Shown here: piece by piece, positions 55,191-64,000 of the stretch
Layout: the number at the start of each line of letters is the position of its first letter
Numbering within the stretch: position 1 is the stretch's first letter
From: Gracilaria domingensis
Lineage: Eukaryota > Rhodophyta > Florideophyceae > Gracilariales > Gracilariaceae
Assembly: GCA_022539475.1 (NCBI GenBank)
Contig: VCMS01000092.1
Location: 186,001-250,000 of the forward strand
Direction: 5' to 3'
DNA: 64,000 bases
Made by a program: the position numbers and the translations under genes
Notes under the pieces: model-generated
Told to the model about the DNA's origin: nothing
The model's database searches: none
The model's input: only the letters and a program-made list of their open reading frames with translations

Positions 55191-55765
55191 GCTCCTTTGG
55201 GATCTGTATAACAGATACTGAAGTTTGGGAGGGTGAGCTCGCTGCGGTGCCTCTGCCAGTGAAGTTGGAGTCGGTGCCGACGATATTGAAGGCTGATTGG
55301 AGGCATCGGCCTGATTGAGACCTAGAAATGGTCCAATTAGGTCGTGGAAGCGAATTCCTCCAAACGTGCGTCGGCAACCCTTCACATTGCATCGAACAGT
55401 TGGTCCGAACTTGGAGCTGCCAGTCAATATGAACGAATTTTTTGAGAGACAGCTGGGGCAGTTGAGCAAAGTTCGGCAAGCAGCAAAGGTGTCCCTTGAC
55501 TTCTCTGGGCTGCAAAGAGGCTTTGGTGCAGTCACTGCCCGATTGGCATCGGCTTTGCTACGACCGGCAGTGGAAAGTCCGGGCCTCCACGAGACGGATT
55601 CGGAGGCTCCATCGTCTGCAAACGGCATGTGGATACACTCCATGGGTTCCACTGAGGCAGCCAAAGGACTGAAGCGGTTGACGGGTCTAGATGTCAAGGT
55701 TTCTGGAGAAGTCATTTTCGTAATTTTTCTTTCGTTTTTAAGCTTTTTCTTTTCTTCTGGAGTGA
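55191..55765 (-). mobile_element. LINE ORF1 5' fragment
   Basis: The minus-strand ATG at 55715 opens MTSPETLTSRPVNRFSPLA. A zinc-finger-like part follows (CPSCLSKNSFILTG, then VRCNVKGCRRTFGG; C-x2-C and C-x4-C) and then GIRFHDLIGPFLGLNQAD. It matches the plus-strand ORF1 at 58321. It stops abruptly at the A-tail of the neighbouring LINE stub, where the match ends. Its short leader is A-rich on the sense strand. Confidence 0.75.
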
Positions 55766-56128
55766 GTTCGTGGTAACGTGTTTGTTGGTGAACTTGTACG
55801 TAACTGTTATGGTGTAGTGTACGGATTACAGGGTGTTGGCACTATGTGAATCTGTGCATGGCTATGGTTATGTGTAGGCACGTAACTTGTTGTGCACTGT
55901 TGTGCACTGTTGTGCTTCGTTGTTGTAAGCTGCCATGATAGTGTGGGATTGTTACCATGTTATGTGAGAAGATCATTGGTAGTATTGAATTTTTCTAGCT
56001 AGTGGTTTAGGTATTGCTTGGAGTTAGAGTCGTGCGATGGCTCCGCAAAGTAGTTCTATATAAGCGGTGACTCGAGCACTTCCAAGTAAATTCCGAGCCA
56101 GAGCTGGCGAGCTTCCTTTCATTCCCTG
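55766..56128 (+). repeat. LTR-like repeat, copy C (truncated)
   Basis: Plus orientation; begins inside the repeat (CTGGAGTGAGTT) against the LINE leader and ends at CATTCCC where another LTR-like piece (56129) begins. TATA box CTATATAAGCGG near 56055. Confidence 0.6.
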
Positions 56129-56395
56129 TTGATTTTTGGATGGGGTCAAGTGCCCGGCAGTCCTTCAGTGTGTCTCCAAGTACCTGGAACACAAAGTTGC
56201 AGGGGAGCATGGGCACTTTTGGAGACCTTCGTGGGAAAAGCGCATATGTGCCTCTCCGAAAACCCAACGTGATACTGGAATATGATTGGCTACTCCAAAT
56301 GCGTGTATGCAACGTAGTATGGACAAGTGGACCTGGCTGTACGGGGTAGGAGTGGCGGATGCTACAAGTGGTGCGCTGTGATTGGCTGAAGTGTG
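56129..56395 (+). repeat. LTR fragment starting TGTTGAT
   Basis: Starts TGTTGATTTTTGGATGG exactly where copy C breaks off, suggesting insertion into it. Shared with the minus-strand pieces at 60700-61131 and 62086-62406, all holding GGGGAGCATGGGC, a GCGCATATG(C/T)GC near-palindrome and a CCAAT-like GATTGGCTAC. Looks like the upstream (U3) part of a copia LTR. Truncated by the LINE A-tail at 56401. Confidence 0.5.
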
Positions 56396-56400
56396 CTAGA

Positions 56401-57600
56401 TTTTTTTTTTCGAATCAAATGCAATTTATTTATAGTGTTCTCAATGTCCCGTTAAGAGCAGCAGAGTAACACGGGCATGAGTGGATTACTAAAAGATGCT
56501 CAGTAAACTCTAGTACCAGTGGGCTACACCAATACTTCTTCTAAAATGTTCAGGAGTTTCGTGGCCTCTTGCATCTCTGCATGTGTCCATTCATCCAATC
56601 CAAGCAGTATCTTCAACCGTTCGTACCTCCGGTACTCGTTTCCAAGCACTGAACATGCTTCTGCAGGGTTCGGAGGGTACTCATTAAAGTACCATCTTAT
56701 TCTAATCACTCGTTGTGACGGCTTTTTCAACGGCAAAATCGGAGGATATCTCGCAGTTGTACCACATGGGATCTTGCGCGCACGTCTCGCACACGCATTT
56801 TTCCATTCCCGAACTCGGAATGGTTTGATTCCAGTACTCATCACATTCTCAATATCCGCCCGCATAGAGGTTATTGACGGATGTGAAGTGTAGAGGGACA
56901 GTTGTCGACATGCTCGGTTCACCTTCTTCTGCCGATCGCCGTCTCTCATTTCCGTTTCCAATGCTTTTTCGCGACACAATTGGTAGTGCCGAAGGCGTTT
57001 TGTTGCAAGCACTAACGGTCGCAGTTCGGCTGACTCCAAGCGAACCAGTGCTCGCATCATCGGATCTCGACATGTTCCGAATCGAGACGCCATTTTTCCG
57101 AGGATCAGTTTGAAGAAAGTTGCTTCTAGCTTCACAATGGCAACGTCCAACTGTGGCGTAATCGGTACACGATCGAGCGTATATTCGTAAATCGACCTAA
57201 AGAATACGCGGTACAGCCTTACACAGTTTCGCGTATCGAATCCATTTCGGTGTAGCCCTGCTCCAGCGGGGCTTCCAAGTCGACGTTGTGCAGATACTAC
57301 GCGTTCTACATTCTTGTCTGGCGTAACTCTGGTGGTGTTTAACGACACTCCAAGATACACCGCACTACTCACAACACTCAGTACATCACCCGCCAGAGTG
57401 AAGCAGACAGAAGTCGGCCCCCGCTGGGAAAGCCCAGAGCGGTACAAGTCAAGCAACGCTTCGGTGCGGAAACCTGTGTGTCCAAGAGGCAATCAAGACC
57501 GTGCCGAAATCGAGCGAACAGGGACCCAGTGACGGCCACGTGGGAGCACGTTGTGTCGGAGAGCCACAAGTCCAGTGTTTCGACTTTCGCAGGCGATTTG
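56401..57600 (-). mobile_element. LINE reverse-transcriptase C-terminal fragment with A-tail
   Basis: A 322-codon minus-strand frame (56524-57492) holds the end of a non-LTR retrotransposon ORF2: FTLAGDVLSVVSSAVYLGVS, LYRVFFRSIYEYTLDRVP, KLEATFFKLILGKMA, then a basic region and YFNEYPPNPAEACSVLG, ending ILEEVLV. Upstream to about 57600 the match continues in another frame. The catalytic reverse-transcriptase motifs are missing, so this is a 5'-truncated copy. The 3' untranslated part ends in an A-run (T-run at 56401-56411 on the plus strand). No RNase H is visible. Clade not assignable by eye. Confidence 0.82.
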
Positions 57601-58320
57601 GCTGTCACCGCCCAGCCATAAGGTGTCGAACCCAGTGGGTGCAGTACCCGCTCTATTGTGAAAGGAAGTGGTTCAGAGTTGACTGCTGAGGGCCACCTAT
57701 AGTTAACCCTGTGGTCCTTAAAGCGCGAATTTCAGCCGTGATTTGTTTTCAACGCCGATCTATCGGGAGGCTGTCAAATTCTTGTCGGAGACGCCTGGAA
57801 TCTGTAGAAGAGAATTTTGTCTTTCTGACAAGCTCCAGATCGATGCCGGCACTGGACGGGATCCGAAATTAGAGGCCTCCGAAGTTGGTGCAAAATCGTC
57901 GTTTTCGACCCTTCTGGGGCACCCCCTCAAACGTCCCCAAAATCGACGCTTTTGCGAAAAGTAACTTTGCAAACGCCTCGATCTGCCACGTTGCATTCCA
58001 GCAACCAAATCCGGCCAAATCCGATCTAAAGCCCAAAGTTCGGATCAAATTCGAACTCTTTGCAATTTCAACTAGGAGCGCCACGTTTCACACCTGGCCA
58101 AGTGTGAAGCACATAGCTCATTATATAACGCTAGAATAGCAGTGACAAGCAGGTTTTGTGAGTGAAAGTCAGAAAAAACGAAGAATTGAAAAAATTGAGA
58201 AAAAATTGAAAAAACTGAAAAGATCTAAAACCACAAAAAAACAGTACTAAAAAGCCACCAGAGCCAACTAAGCACAATAGAAGACACCAAAGAGAAAAAC
58301 GAAACAGAAAATTGAAAAAA
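57601..58320 (+). other. Leader of the plus-strand LINE, A-rich
   Basis: No gene. The last 180 bases before the LINE ORF1 start are very A-rich (repeated GAAAAAATTG). A small stem TTCACAC/GTGTGAA lies at 58087-58108. This leader differs from that of the ORF1 fragment at 55715. Confidence 0.5.
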
Positions 58321-58620
58321 TGACTTCTCACCAAACTTCAACGTCTAGACCTATGAATCGCTTCAGCCCTTTGGCTGACTCAGTGGAGCCCATGGAAGGT
58401 ATCCACATGCCCCTCACAGACGAGGGAGCCTCCGAATCTGTCTCGTCGAGGCCTGGACTTTCCAGTCGTTCAGCAAAGCCGCTGCCAATCGGGCAGTGAC
58501 TGCACCAAAGCCTCTTTGCGGCCCAGAGGAGGCAAGGGAAACCTTCGCAGCTTGCCGAATTTCGCTCAACTGCTCCAGCTGTCTCTCAAGAAATTTGTTC
58601 ACATTGAATGGCAGCTCCAA

Positions 58621-59080
58621 CTTCCCTGTGAGATAAAGTGATGCGCAAAGGATGTCCATTGGATGAAAAATTGGAACATCTATGGGATATCAGTGGGATA
58701 TCTTCTGCGCGTCCAGGATATCCGAATGATATGCCGTGGTACTCCGTTGGATTCGCCTAATTGATGCCCTTTACATGTCCTTTGGATGCACAAAAAATAT
58801 TCCAAAGATGTTCATATGATGCAGGAAGATATATCCCATGGATGTCCGGAAATCTGCTGTGCATCATTTGGACATCACAAAATCCAATGGATATCTCTTC
58901 GTACATCATATGCGTATCAGGCGGTTATCCCTTGGATATACTTCATGCATCATCTGAGCATCATTTAAGTATATCATGTGGACATCTTAAGGAGATCAAA
59001 TGGACATCTTCGGGTTTCGTAATTCTAATATGGGTTATCTGGAGGATATCATCCGGACATCAATTCACCTCTCTGGGCTT
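58621..59080. mobile_element. MITE-like insertion with TIRs and CTT target duplication
   Basis: The insertion occupies 58624-59077 and is flanked by CTT on both sides (58621-58623, 59078-59080). Removing it restores the ORF1 text seen at 55191-55715. Ends are imperfect inverted repeats: CCCTGTGAGATAAAGTGATG on the left and, reverse-complemented, CCCAGAGAGGTGAATTGATG on the right (14 of 20 alike). The interior is packed with GGATATC, GGACATC and GGATGTCC units on both strands, a dozen or more. No coding capacity. Three-base duplications are made by CACTA-like and Harbinger-like transposases, both of which occur here. Confidence 0.75.
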
Positions 59081-59250
59081 CGGACCAACTGTTTGATGCA
59101 ATGTGAAGGGTTGCCGACGCACGTTGGGCGGAATTCGATTCCACGACCTAATCGAACAATTTCTAGGTCTCAATCAGGCCGATGCCTCCAGTAAGCCCTC
59201 GATATCCTCGGCACCGACTCCAACTTCACTGGCAGAGGCACCTCAGAGCC

Positions 59251-59390
59251 GAGTGAGCTCACCCTCCCAAACTGCAGTATCTGTTATACAGATCCCAAAG
59301 GAGCAATGGGAGGCCATGCTGAGTGAGCTCACCCTCCCAAACTGCAGTATCTGTTATACAGATCCCAAAGGAGCAATGGGAGGCCATGCT
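59251..59390 (+). repeat. Perfect 70-bp tandem duplication
   Basis: Units 59251-59320 and 59321-59390 are identical. Seventy is not a multiple of three, so the duplication shifts the LINE ORF1 frame. Confidence 0.9.
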
Positions 59391-60690
59391 GAGGAGGTGT
59401 CAAACATTTTTGAGGATCAAGTCGCTCGCCTAACCGAGCAGCTTCGATCGTCTCGAAATGAAGCCACGGTATCTCCAGCGAACCAAATGCAGTCTTCACA
59501 ACCGGCCTCCCGAGGAGCTGTAGTGAATGCGACACATTCGCAACCTGCTCCCATCCATGTCCAGACTAACAGACCTCATGAGCATGTACGAGCTCACATG
59601 GAACAAGGTAGTACTCGTCACGAAGCACGCTCTGTTGCAACAAAAGGCACCAATTGTGGTGTTAAAACATGGGCCCAAAGTGCAAGAGAGGACCAACCCA
59701 AGTCATTAAATGAGCTCCCCGCATAGTTCCGAGCTCGAATGGAAAGAATGGTTCGGAGCCTCAAGTCCGGTGGTTATGCTTCTCTTCCGAAACGAAGCTC
59801 TCAGCCACCGAAAATGGAACCGCTGTACTTTCGTGGCATACCGCGCGGTCCATACACACCACTCATGAAACATCTGCGAAGTGGTCTCCGTAGTCGTTGC
59901 GTCATCGGTCTCTCGTTCATTGGACGATCCATTCTTGAGATAGTCACTGCGTCCGATGTATCTCACAAGTTAGTAGCGGGAATGCGTGCATCTGGATACA
60001 CGCATATGCCGAGCTTCTCAGCCACCTCGAATGCAATGTCATCTAGAAAGATGATGAGTAAGGCTGAGAGAAAGAAGAAAAATTGGAAGAGGCTCTGTAC
60101 CGCTTCCGCACTGCTGCCAATCGCACCACCTCGTCTTGGGCCAAGCATTGGTACAAGGCCCAAGTGAAGATGGCAGAGCAAATGCTCGGCCAAAATAACA
60201 CGTTTACATCTGCGAAGGACCGAAAGAGAAGACAAGCGAATTTCGAAAACGTTGAAATTTCAGCAGTAAAGGCTTCTCCGAATGTGCCGAAGCCGCCCGC
60301 GACTGGAGCAATGGACCGTCTAGATGCGATGCGAACGCATCTTCGATTTACCGAAAACTTGGAGATTACGGAGAAGGCAATCGACGGACGTGCTGACTTG
60401 AGTAACGCAAGGCGCGCAGGTTTGAGAAAGGGAAGTGACAAAAAGACAGACAAGAAGAGTAGAACAAGTAAAGGGGGTAGGCCGCCTTCGACCGAGTTTA
60501 TTGATCGGGGACGATCGCAACCTACTAGTACTAACCGCGCACCGCCGCCGTCGCTGCATGCGACATAACAGCACACGCTGTCAAAGTGTACACCTTGACA
60601 ACACAAGCGCGCGCAAATCACAATACGAATTCAAAACAACTAGATCAAACCGCGCCAAATCCAATGCCAACTCCATGATCCATTAGTAGC

Positions 60691-61131
60691 CCCAAAAAAT
60701 CAACATTTTCAATCCGGCGCATCAAACCCCCTCACACAGCTCAGAATCGCACATTCGCTCAAAACCCTTCGCAATAGCCTAGAATCGCACATATTGCAAA
60801 AACCGCTCAGTATAGCCTGTATTCGCACGTTCCTAGCTACTGCATAACTGGCCAGCACCAGCGGAGCCCAGCCAGTCACAGCGCACCACTTGTGGCATCT
60901 GCCACTCCTGCCCAATACAGCCAAGTCCACTTGTCCAAACTACGTTGCATACACGCATTTGCAGTAGCCAATCATATTGCAGTATCACGTTGGGTTTGCG
61001 GAGAGGCGCATATGCGCTTTTCGCACCAGGGTGCCTAAAAGTGCCCATGCTCCCGTGCAACTTTGTGTTCCAGGTACTTGGACACACATTCAAGGACTGC
61101 CAGGCACTCGCCACCATCCAAACATCAACAT
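60691..61131 (-). repeat. LTR fragment starting TGTTGAT (minus strand)
   Basis: Read from 61131 leftward: TGTTGATGTTTGGATGG, matching the piece at 56129-56395 over about 290 bases, then further sequence to about 60700. Contains the palindrome GCGCATATGCGC (61006-61017) and GATTGGCTAC. The inner boundary with LINE DNA near 60690 is uncertain. Fossil LTR material. Confidence 0.5.
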
Positions 61132-61620
61132 GAGAACTCATGTTTGCTTTGCAGAGGATTCGACTACATCTGCAGTTGAAAGAAGGCTTCCAACTACTGA
61201 TGATCAACCTGAAAAGCCAATAGACGGACATAGTGCACCGCGCACTCACGTACGTTTCAGTGCAGAAAATACTGAATCAGTACCATCGGTTCAGCACACG
61301 AGCATTTCAAGCGGTTCTGAAACTCAGGATGATCTGCAAATCATCTCAAAGGATTATGGACCTTCGCAGAAGATCGAAGCTGAGCAACAGTCGCAGTCGT
61401 CGGACTTGTCCACCGATTCTCGACAAAGCGCTGTTTCGGTGTCTGCAGCAAACAACGAACCACACGCGACTCCGAATCGCTCGACAAATCTCCCAGAAGT
61501 GACTCCCGCGTCAGATAAATTCACTGCAAGTACTGGTGCAGTGACTGCCGATCCTAGAGACATCACCATCAATTGAGCCGGACGCAGCTCCGGAGATAGT
61601 ATTACGACTCCTGAAGGAAG
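61132..61620 (+). pseudogene. Unknown Ser/Gln-rich frame between two LTR pieces
   Basis: ATG at 61132 opens MRTHVCFAEDSTTSAVE, with a second RTHVRFSAEN about 40 residues on, then a Ser/Asp/Thr-rich, disordered stretch ending DPRDITIN at 61576. A similar MRTHLRFTEN occurs in the LINE ORF1 C-terminal part near 60330, so the two may be related. No family recognised. Confidence 0.3.
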
Positions 61621-62406
61621 TGATAGAGGTTGAAGCTGAAAGGGAAGGTTGAAGAAAGGATAGGGGAATGAAGGGAAGTTCGCCAGCTCTGGCACGGATT
61701 TTACTTGGAGGTGCTCGAGTCACCGCTTATATAGAACTACTTTGCGCAACCATCGCACAACTCCAACTCCAAGCAATACCTAAACCACTAGCTAGAGACA
61801 CCCAATACTACCAATCATCTTCTAACATAACATGGTAACACTGCCACACTATCATGACAGCTTACAACAACAAAGCACAACAACGCACAACAGTGCACAA
61901 CCGTGCACATCAAGTTACGTGCCTACACATAACCATGACCATGCACAGATTCACATAGTGCCAACACACTGTACTCCGTACACGCCACCATAACAGTTAC
62001 GTACAAGCTCACCAACCAACACGTCACCACAAACTCACTCCAAGTCCTACGTCACCAACAATACCACAGTGTAAACCTCTTGACAGCGCATCTACTCTTC
62101 ACCATAGTGCCAAAGTCACATGAAGCTGTCCTACATGTCCACGTACATACGTGTGTACCCTGTGCATCATGTACAGTATGCCCAGTGTACTAGCTACACA
62201 CGTGTACCCCGGAAACAACCCATTAGCGCCACAACACTTGTACCAACCACAATGCATATGACCATTTGCAGTAGCCAATCACAAGCCCGTTTCACGTTGA
62301 GTTTGCGCAGAGGCGCATATGCGCTTTTCCAACGGCACCCTCCAAAACAGCCCATGCTCCCCAGCACTTTTGGTTTTCAGTGACAGCGCAGGGTCAACAT
62401 CCAACA
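61621..62406 (-). repeat. LTR region of the right-edge copia element
   Basis: On the minus strand the copia pol end is followed by a G-run (AGAGGGGGGG) and TGTTGGATG at 62406, as expected for a polypurine tract and LTR start. The next 786 bases, to CTATCA at 61621, contain GCGCATATGCGC (62313-62324), a CCAAT-like box and CTATATAAG near 61730, so a promoter layout. The inner 465 bases (61621-62085) match repeats A-C. Either this is one 786-bp LTR, or a 321-bp piece joined to a separate solo LTR. Fossil material; partner LTR is outside the window. Confidence 0.6.
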
Positions 62407-62426
62407 CCCCCCCTCTGTCACTGACT

Positions 62427-64000
62427 TCAAACTTCTATGTGGATCACACCACCGGCTTCGCGGAACTTCTCGTGCTTCACTCGCGCAAGTGGCTTATTCA
62501 GCATGTCGGCAACCATGGAATCCGTCGGGCAGTAGAACAGCACAATCGACTTGGCCTGCAGAGCTTCTCGAGTGAAGTGGAACCGAATGTCAATGTGCTT
62601 GGTTCGCCTGTTCACCACTCCATTTCGAGCAAGGTCAATGCTGCCCTGGTTGTCAACATACATGGGAGTGGGTTCAACCAGCAGCTTCACAGACCCGTCT
62701 GCTTCCATACCAATCACACTGCCAATGCCGTTCCAAAGTCGCCTAAGCCAGATCGCCTCCTTGGTGCCAGAGCACAAGCTCACGTACTCAGCCTCTGCAC
62801 TCGACAGAGCAACTACCTCCTGTTGACGAGAAGACCACGACACAGCACCACCGCACATCATGAACAAGTATCCACTAGTGGACTTGCGGTTGGCAACATC
62901 GCCAGCCCAGTCAGAGTCCACATAGCCGTGCAGTTGCAAATCGGTGCTGGAGCCATACGTCAACCCGAACGTGGTAGTGCCATTGAGGTAGCGAAGAACA
63001 CGCTTGACCGCCTTCCAGTGAGTGTTTCCCGGCTTCTCAACATACTTGGCCAGCTTAGCCACAGCATATGAGATGTCTGGACGAGTTCCCACAGAGAGAT
63101 ACATGAGGCAGCCAATCGCCTGACGATACGGTACATGCGTGAGCACTTCCTCCTCAACAGACAAGTCCACACCGCACTCCATAGGAGTGTCAACGGGTTT
63201 CGACAGCTGCATGCCAAATCGCTCCAGGACCTTGTTCGTGTACGCTGACTGAGTCAAGTACAGCTCTCGCTTGGTTCTGTCTCGATGGATTTCAAATCCA
63301 AGAACCATGCGAGCTTCTTTGAGGTCCTTCATGCGGAAACGACTTGACAGCTCTGCCTTCACACGTTCCACGGTTTTCATGCTCGGACTCGCAATCAGCA
63401 AGTCGTCAACATACAGAGCAATGATAACCAAGAAACCCAGTATGATCCCGGTGTAGACACACTCGTCTGCGTCATTCGGCTTGAGGTGCATTTCACCAAC
63501 AAGGAAGGCGTATATCTTGGCGTGCCACTGTCTTGGTGCTTGTCTAAGCCCATAGATCGCTTTCTTCAGTCGGCACACCAAGTCCTCCTTTCCCTGCTGT
63601 GTGAATCCCATTGGCTGCTCCATGTACACTGTCTCGTCAAGGTCACCGTTCAGAAAGGCAGTCTTCACATCCATCTGGTGCAAGTGGAAGTCTCGTACGG
63701 CAGTCACTGACAGGATCATTCTGATGGATGTGAACTTCACCACAGGTGCAAATGTCTCTGAGAAGTCCACACCCTCGATCTGCAGGAAGCCTCTTGCAAC
63801 TACACGAGCCTTGTAACGCACTGTCGGTTCACCAGATGACGAAGCCTCATACTTCTGTACATACACCCACTTGGACGAAATCACGTTGCTGTCTGCTGGC
63901 CTTGGCACTAGATCCCATGTGTCATGCTCCATCAATGACTCGTACTCACTCTTCATCGCCTTCTTCCAAGCTTCGGAATCAGGACGTGACACTGCGTCAC
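62427..64000 (-). CDS. pol: Ty1/copia pol, reverse transcriptase and RNase H part, running off the right edge
   Basis: An uninterrupted minus-strand frame of 521 codons to the window end. Reverse transcriptase: EAWKKAMKSEYESLMEHDTW, KWVYVQKYE, YKARVVARGFLQIEGVDF, FAPVVKFTSIR, MDVKTAFLNGDLDE, KKAIYGLRQAPRQW, ALYVDDLL (near 63420). RNase H: YVDSDWAGDVANRKSTSGYL, LSSAEAEYVSL, YVDNQGSIDLA and HIDIRFHFTRE. The end, GGVIHIEV, lies 20 bases before the LTR. The visible part looks whole and therefore younger than the copia fossil at 26.5-28.6 kb. Gag, protease and integrase lie beyond the window. Confidence 0.92.
   Translation of the reverse strand, partial: DAVSRPDSEAWKKAMKSEYESLMEHDTWDLVPRPADSNVISSKWVYVQKYEASSSGEPTVRYKARVVARGFLQIEGVDFSETFAPVVKFTSIRMILSVTAVRDFHLHQMDVKTAFLNGDLDETVYMEQPMGFTQQGKEDLVCRLKKAIYGLRQAPRQWHAKIYAFLVGEMHLKPNDADECVYTGIILGFLVIIALYVDDLLIASPSMKTVERVKAELSSRFRMKDLKEARMVLGFEIHRDRTKRELYLTQSAYTNKVLERFGMQLSKPVDTPMECGVDLSVEEEVLTHVPYRQAIGCLMYLSVGTRPDISYAVAKLAKYVEKPGNTHWKAVKRVLRYLNGTTTFGLTYGSSTDLQLHGYVDSDWAGDVANRKSTSGYLFMMCGGAVSWSSRQQEVVALSSAEAEYVSLCSGTKEAIWLRRLWNGIGSVIGMEADGSVKLLVEPTPMYVDNQGSIDLARNGVVNRRTKHIDIRFHFTREALQAKSIVLFYCPTDSMVADMLNKPLARVKHEKFREAGGVIHIEV

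Larger units (their letters stand above)
58321..60690 (+). mobile_element. LINE ORF1 region, interrupted by a MITE-like insertion
   Basis: ATG at 58321 opens MTSHQTSTSRPMNRFSPLA. The sequence is interrupted at 58624 by a 454-bp insertion, resumes with the CRRTLGGIRFHDLIEQFLG region at 59100, holds a 70-bp tandem duplication (59251-59390), and continues with a Gln/Ser-rich part, YFRGIPRGPYTPLMKHLR, a coiled-coil-like block (EEALYRFRTAANRTTSSWAK) and a Lys-rich C-terminus (KGSDKKTDKKSRTSKGG) ending at 60568. This is a nucleic-acid-binding ORF1 protein. ORF2 does not follow; LTR-like DNA begins near 60690. Several frame changes make it inactive. Confidence 0.75.

Overview
The window is transposon-rich nuclear DNA from a eukaryote, and almost every open reading frame in it is decayed. 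The best clue to the host is a broken but full-length CCT1 (TCP-1 alpha) copy. Its protein reads closer to plant and algal CCT1 than to animal or yeast CCT1 (the GQDVR start region and the IIQFATEAA end region), and it has no introns across about 1.6 kb. With the mix of Tnp2/CACTA-like, MULE, PIF/Harbinger, LINE, Ty3 and Ty1/copia elements, I suspect an intron-poor alga, perhaps a red alga. That is an inference (about 0.5), not a demonstration.

Layout, left to right. 1-1560: no gene; a degenerate direct repeat (521-690) and a chain of GC-rich hairpins (1319-1450). 1579-2933 (-): PIF/Harbinger transposase remnant. 3805-5347 (-): decayed low-complexity protein. 6183-9056 (+): first Tnp2 transposase remnant. 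9621-10208: zinc-binding fragment. 10900-11645 (-): unknown gene split by the largest structure here, a Mutator-like element at 11614-24333 with about 1.2-kb GC-rich terminal inverted repeats and a 10-bp target duplication. A Ty3/gypsy chromovirus (13592-20897, 535-bp LTRs, target duplication AGTAT) sits inside the MULE and splits its transposase gene.

24480-25580 (+): second Harbinger remnant, ISL2EU-like. 26490-28650 (-): fossil Ty1/copia. 29207-30486: leucine-rich-repeat-like fragment and a possible CHD-type chromatin-remodeller N-terminus. 31930-34388 (-): second Tnp2 transposase. 34838-35870 (-): unknown coiled-coil-like gene. 36869-41846: a pocket of four broken host genes: CCT1, SDHAF4-like, MLH3-like and an XRN2-like N-terminus. 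42574-47370: a GRF zinc-finger fragment and basic or disordered unknown proteins. 47525-50641 (+): third and best kept Tnp2 transposase, with a divergent basic-protein gene on its left.

54373-62406 is a mosaic of LINE pieces and LTR-like repeats. It holds one 454-bp MITE-like insertion (58624-59077) with terminal inverted repeats and a CTT target duplication inside LINE ORF1. 62427-64000 (-): the open 3' part of a Ty1/copia pol gene that leaves the window on the right.

How the parts relate. The MULE entered a gene first and the Ty3 element entered the MULE later; both junctions carry clean target duplications, so the order is secure. The Tnp2, Harbinger and MULE sources are each broken, so nothing here looks able to move by itself. 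No CRISPR array, rRNA gene or convincing functional tRNA gene is present. All calls rest on reading the sequence and on family motifs; no database search was possible.
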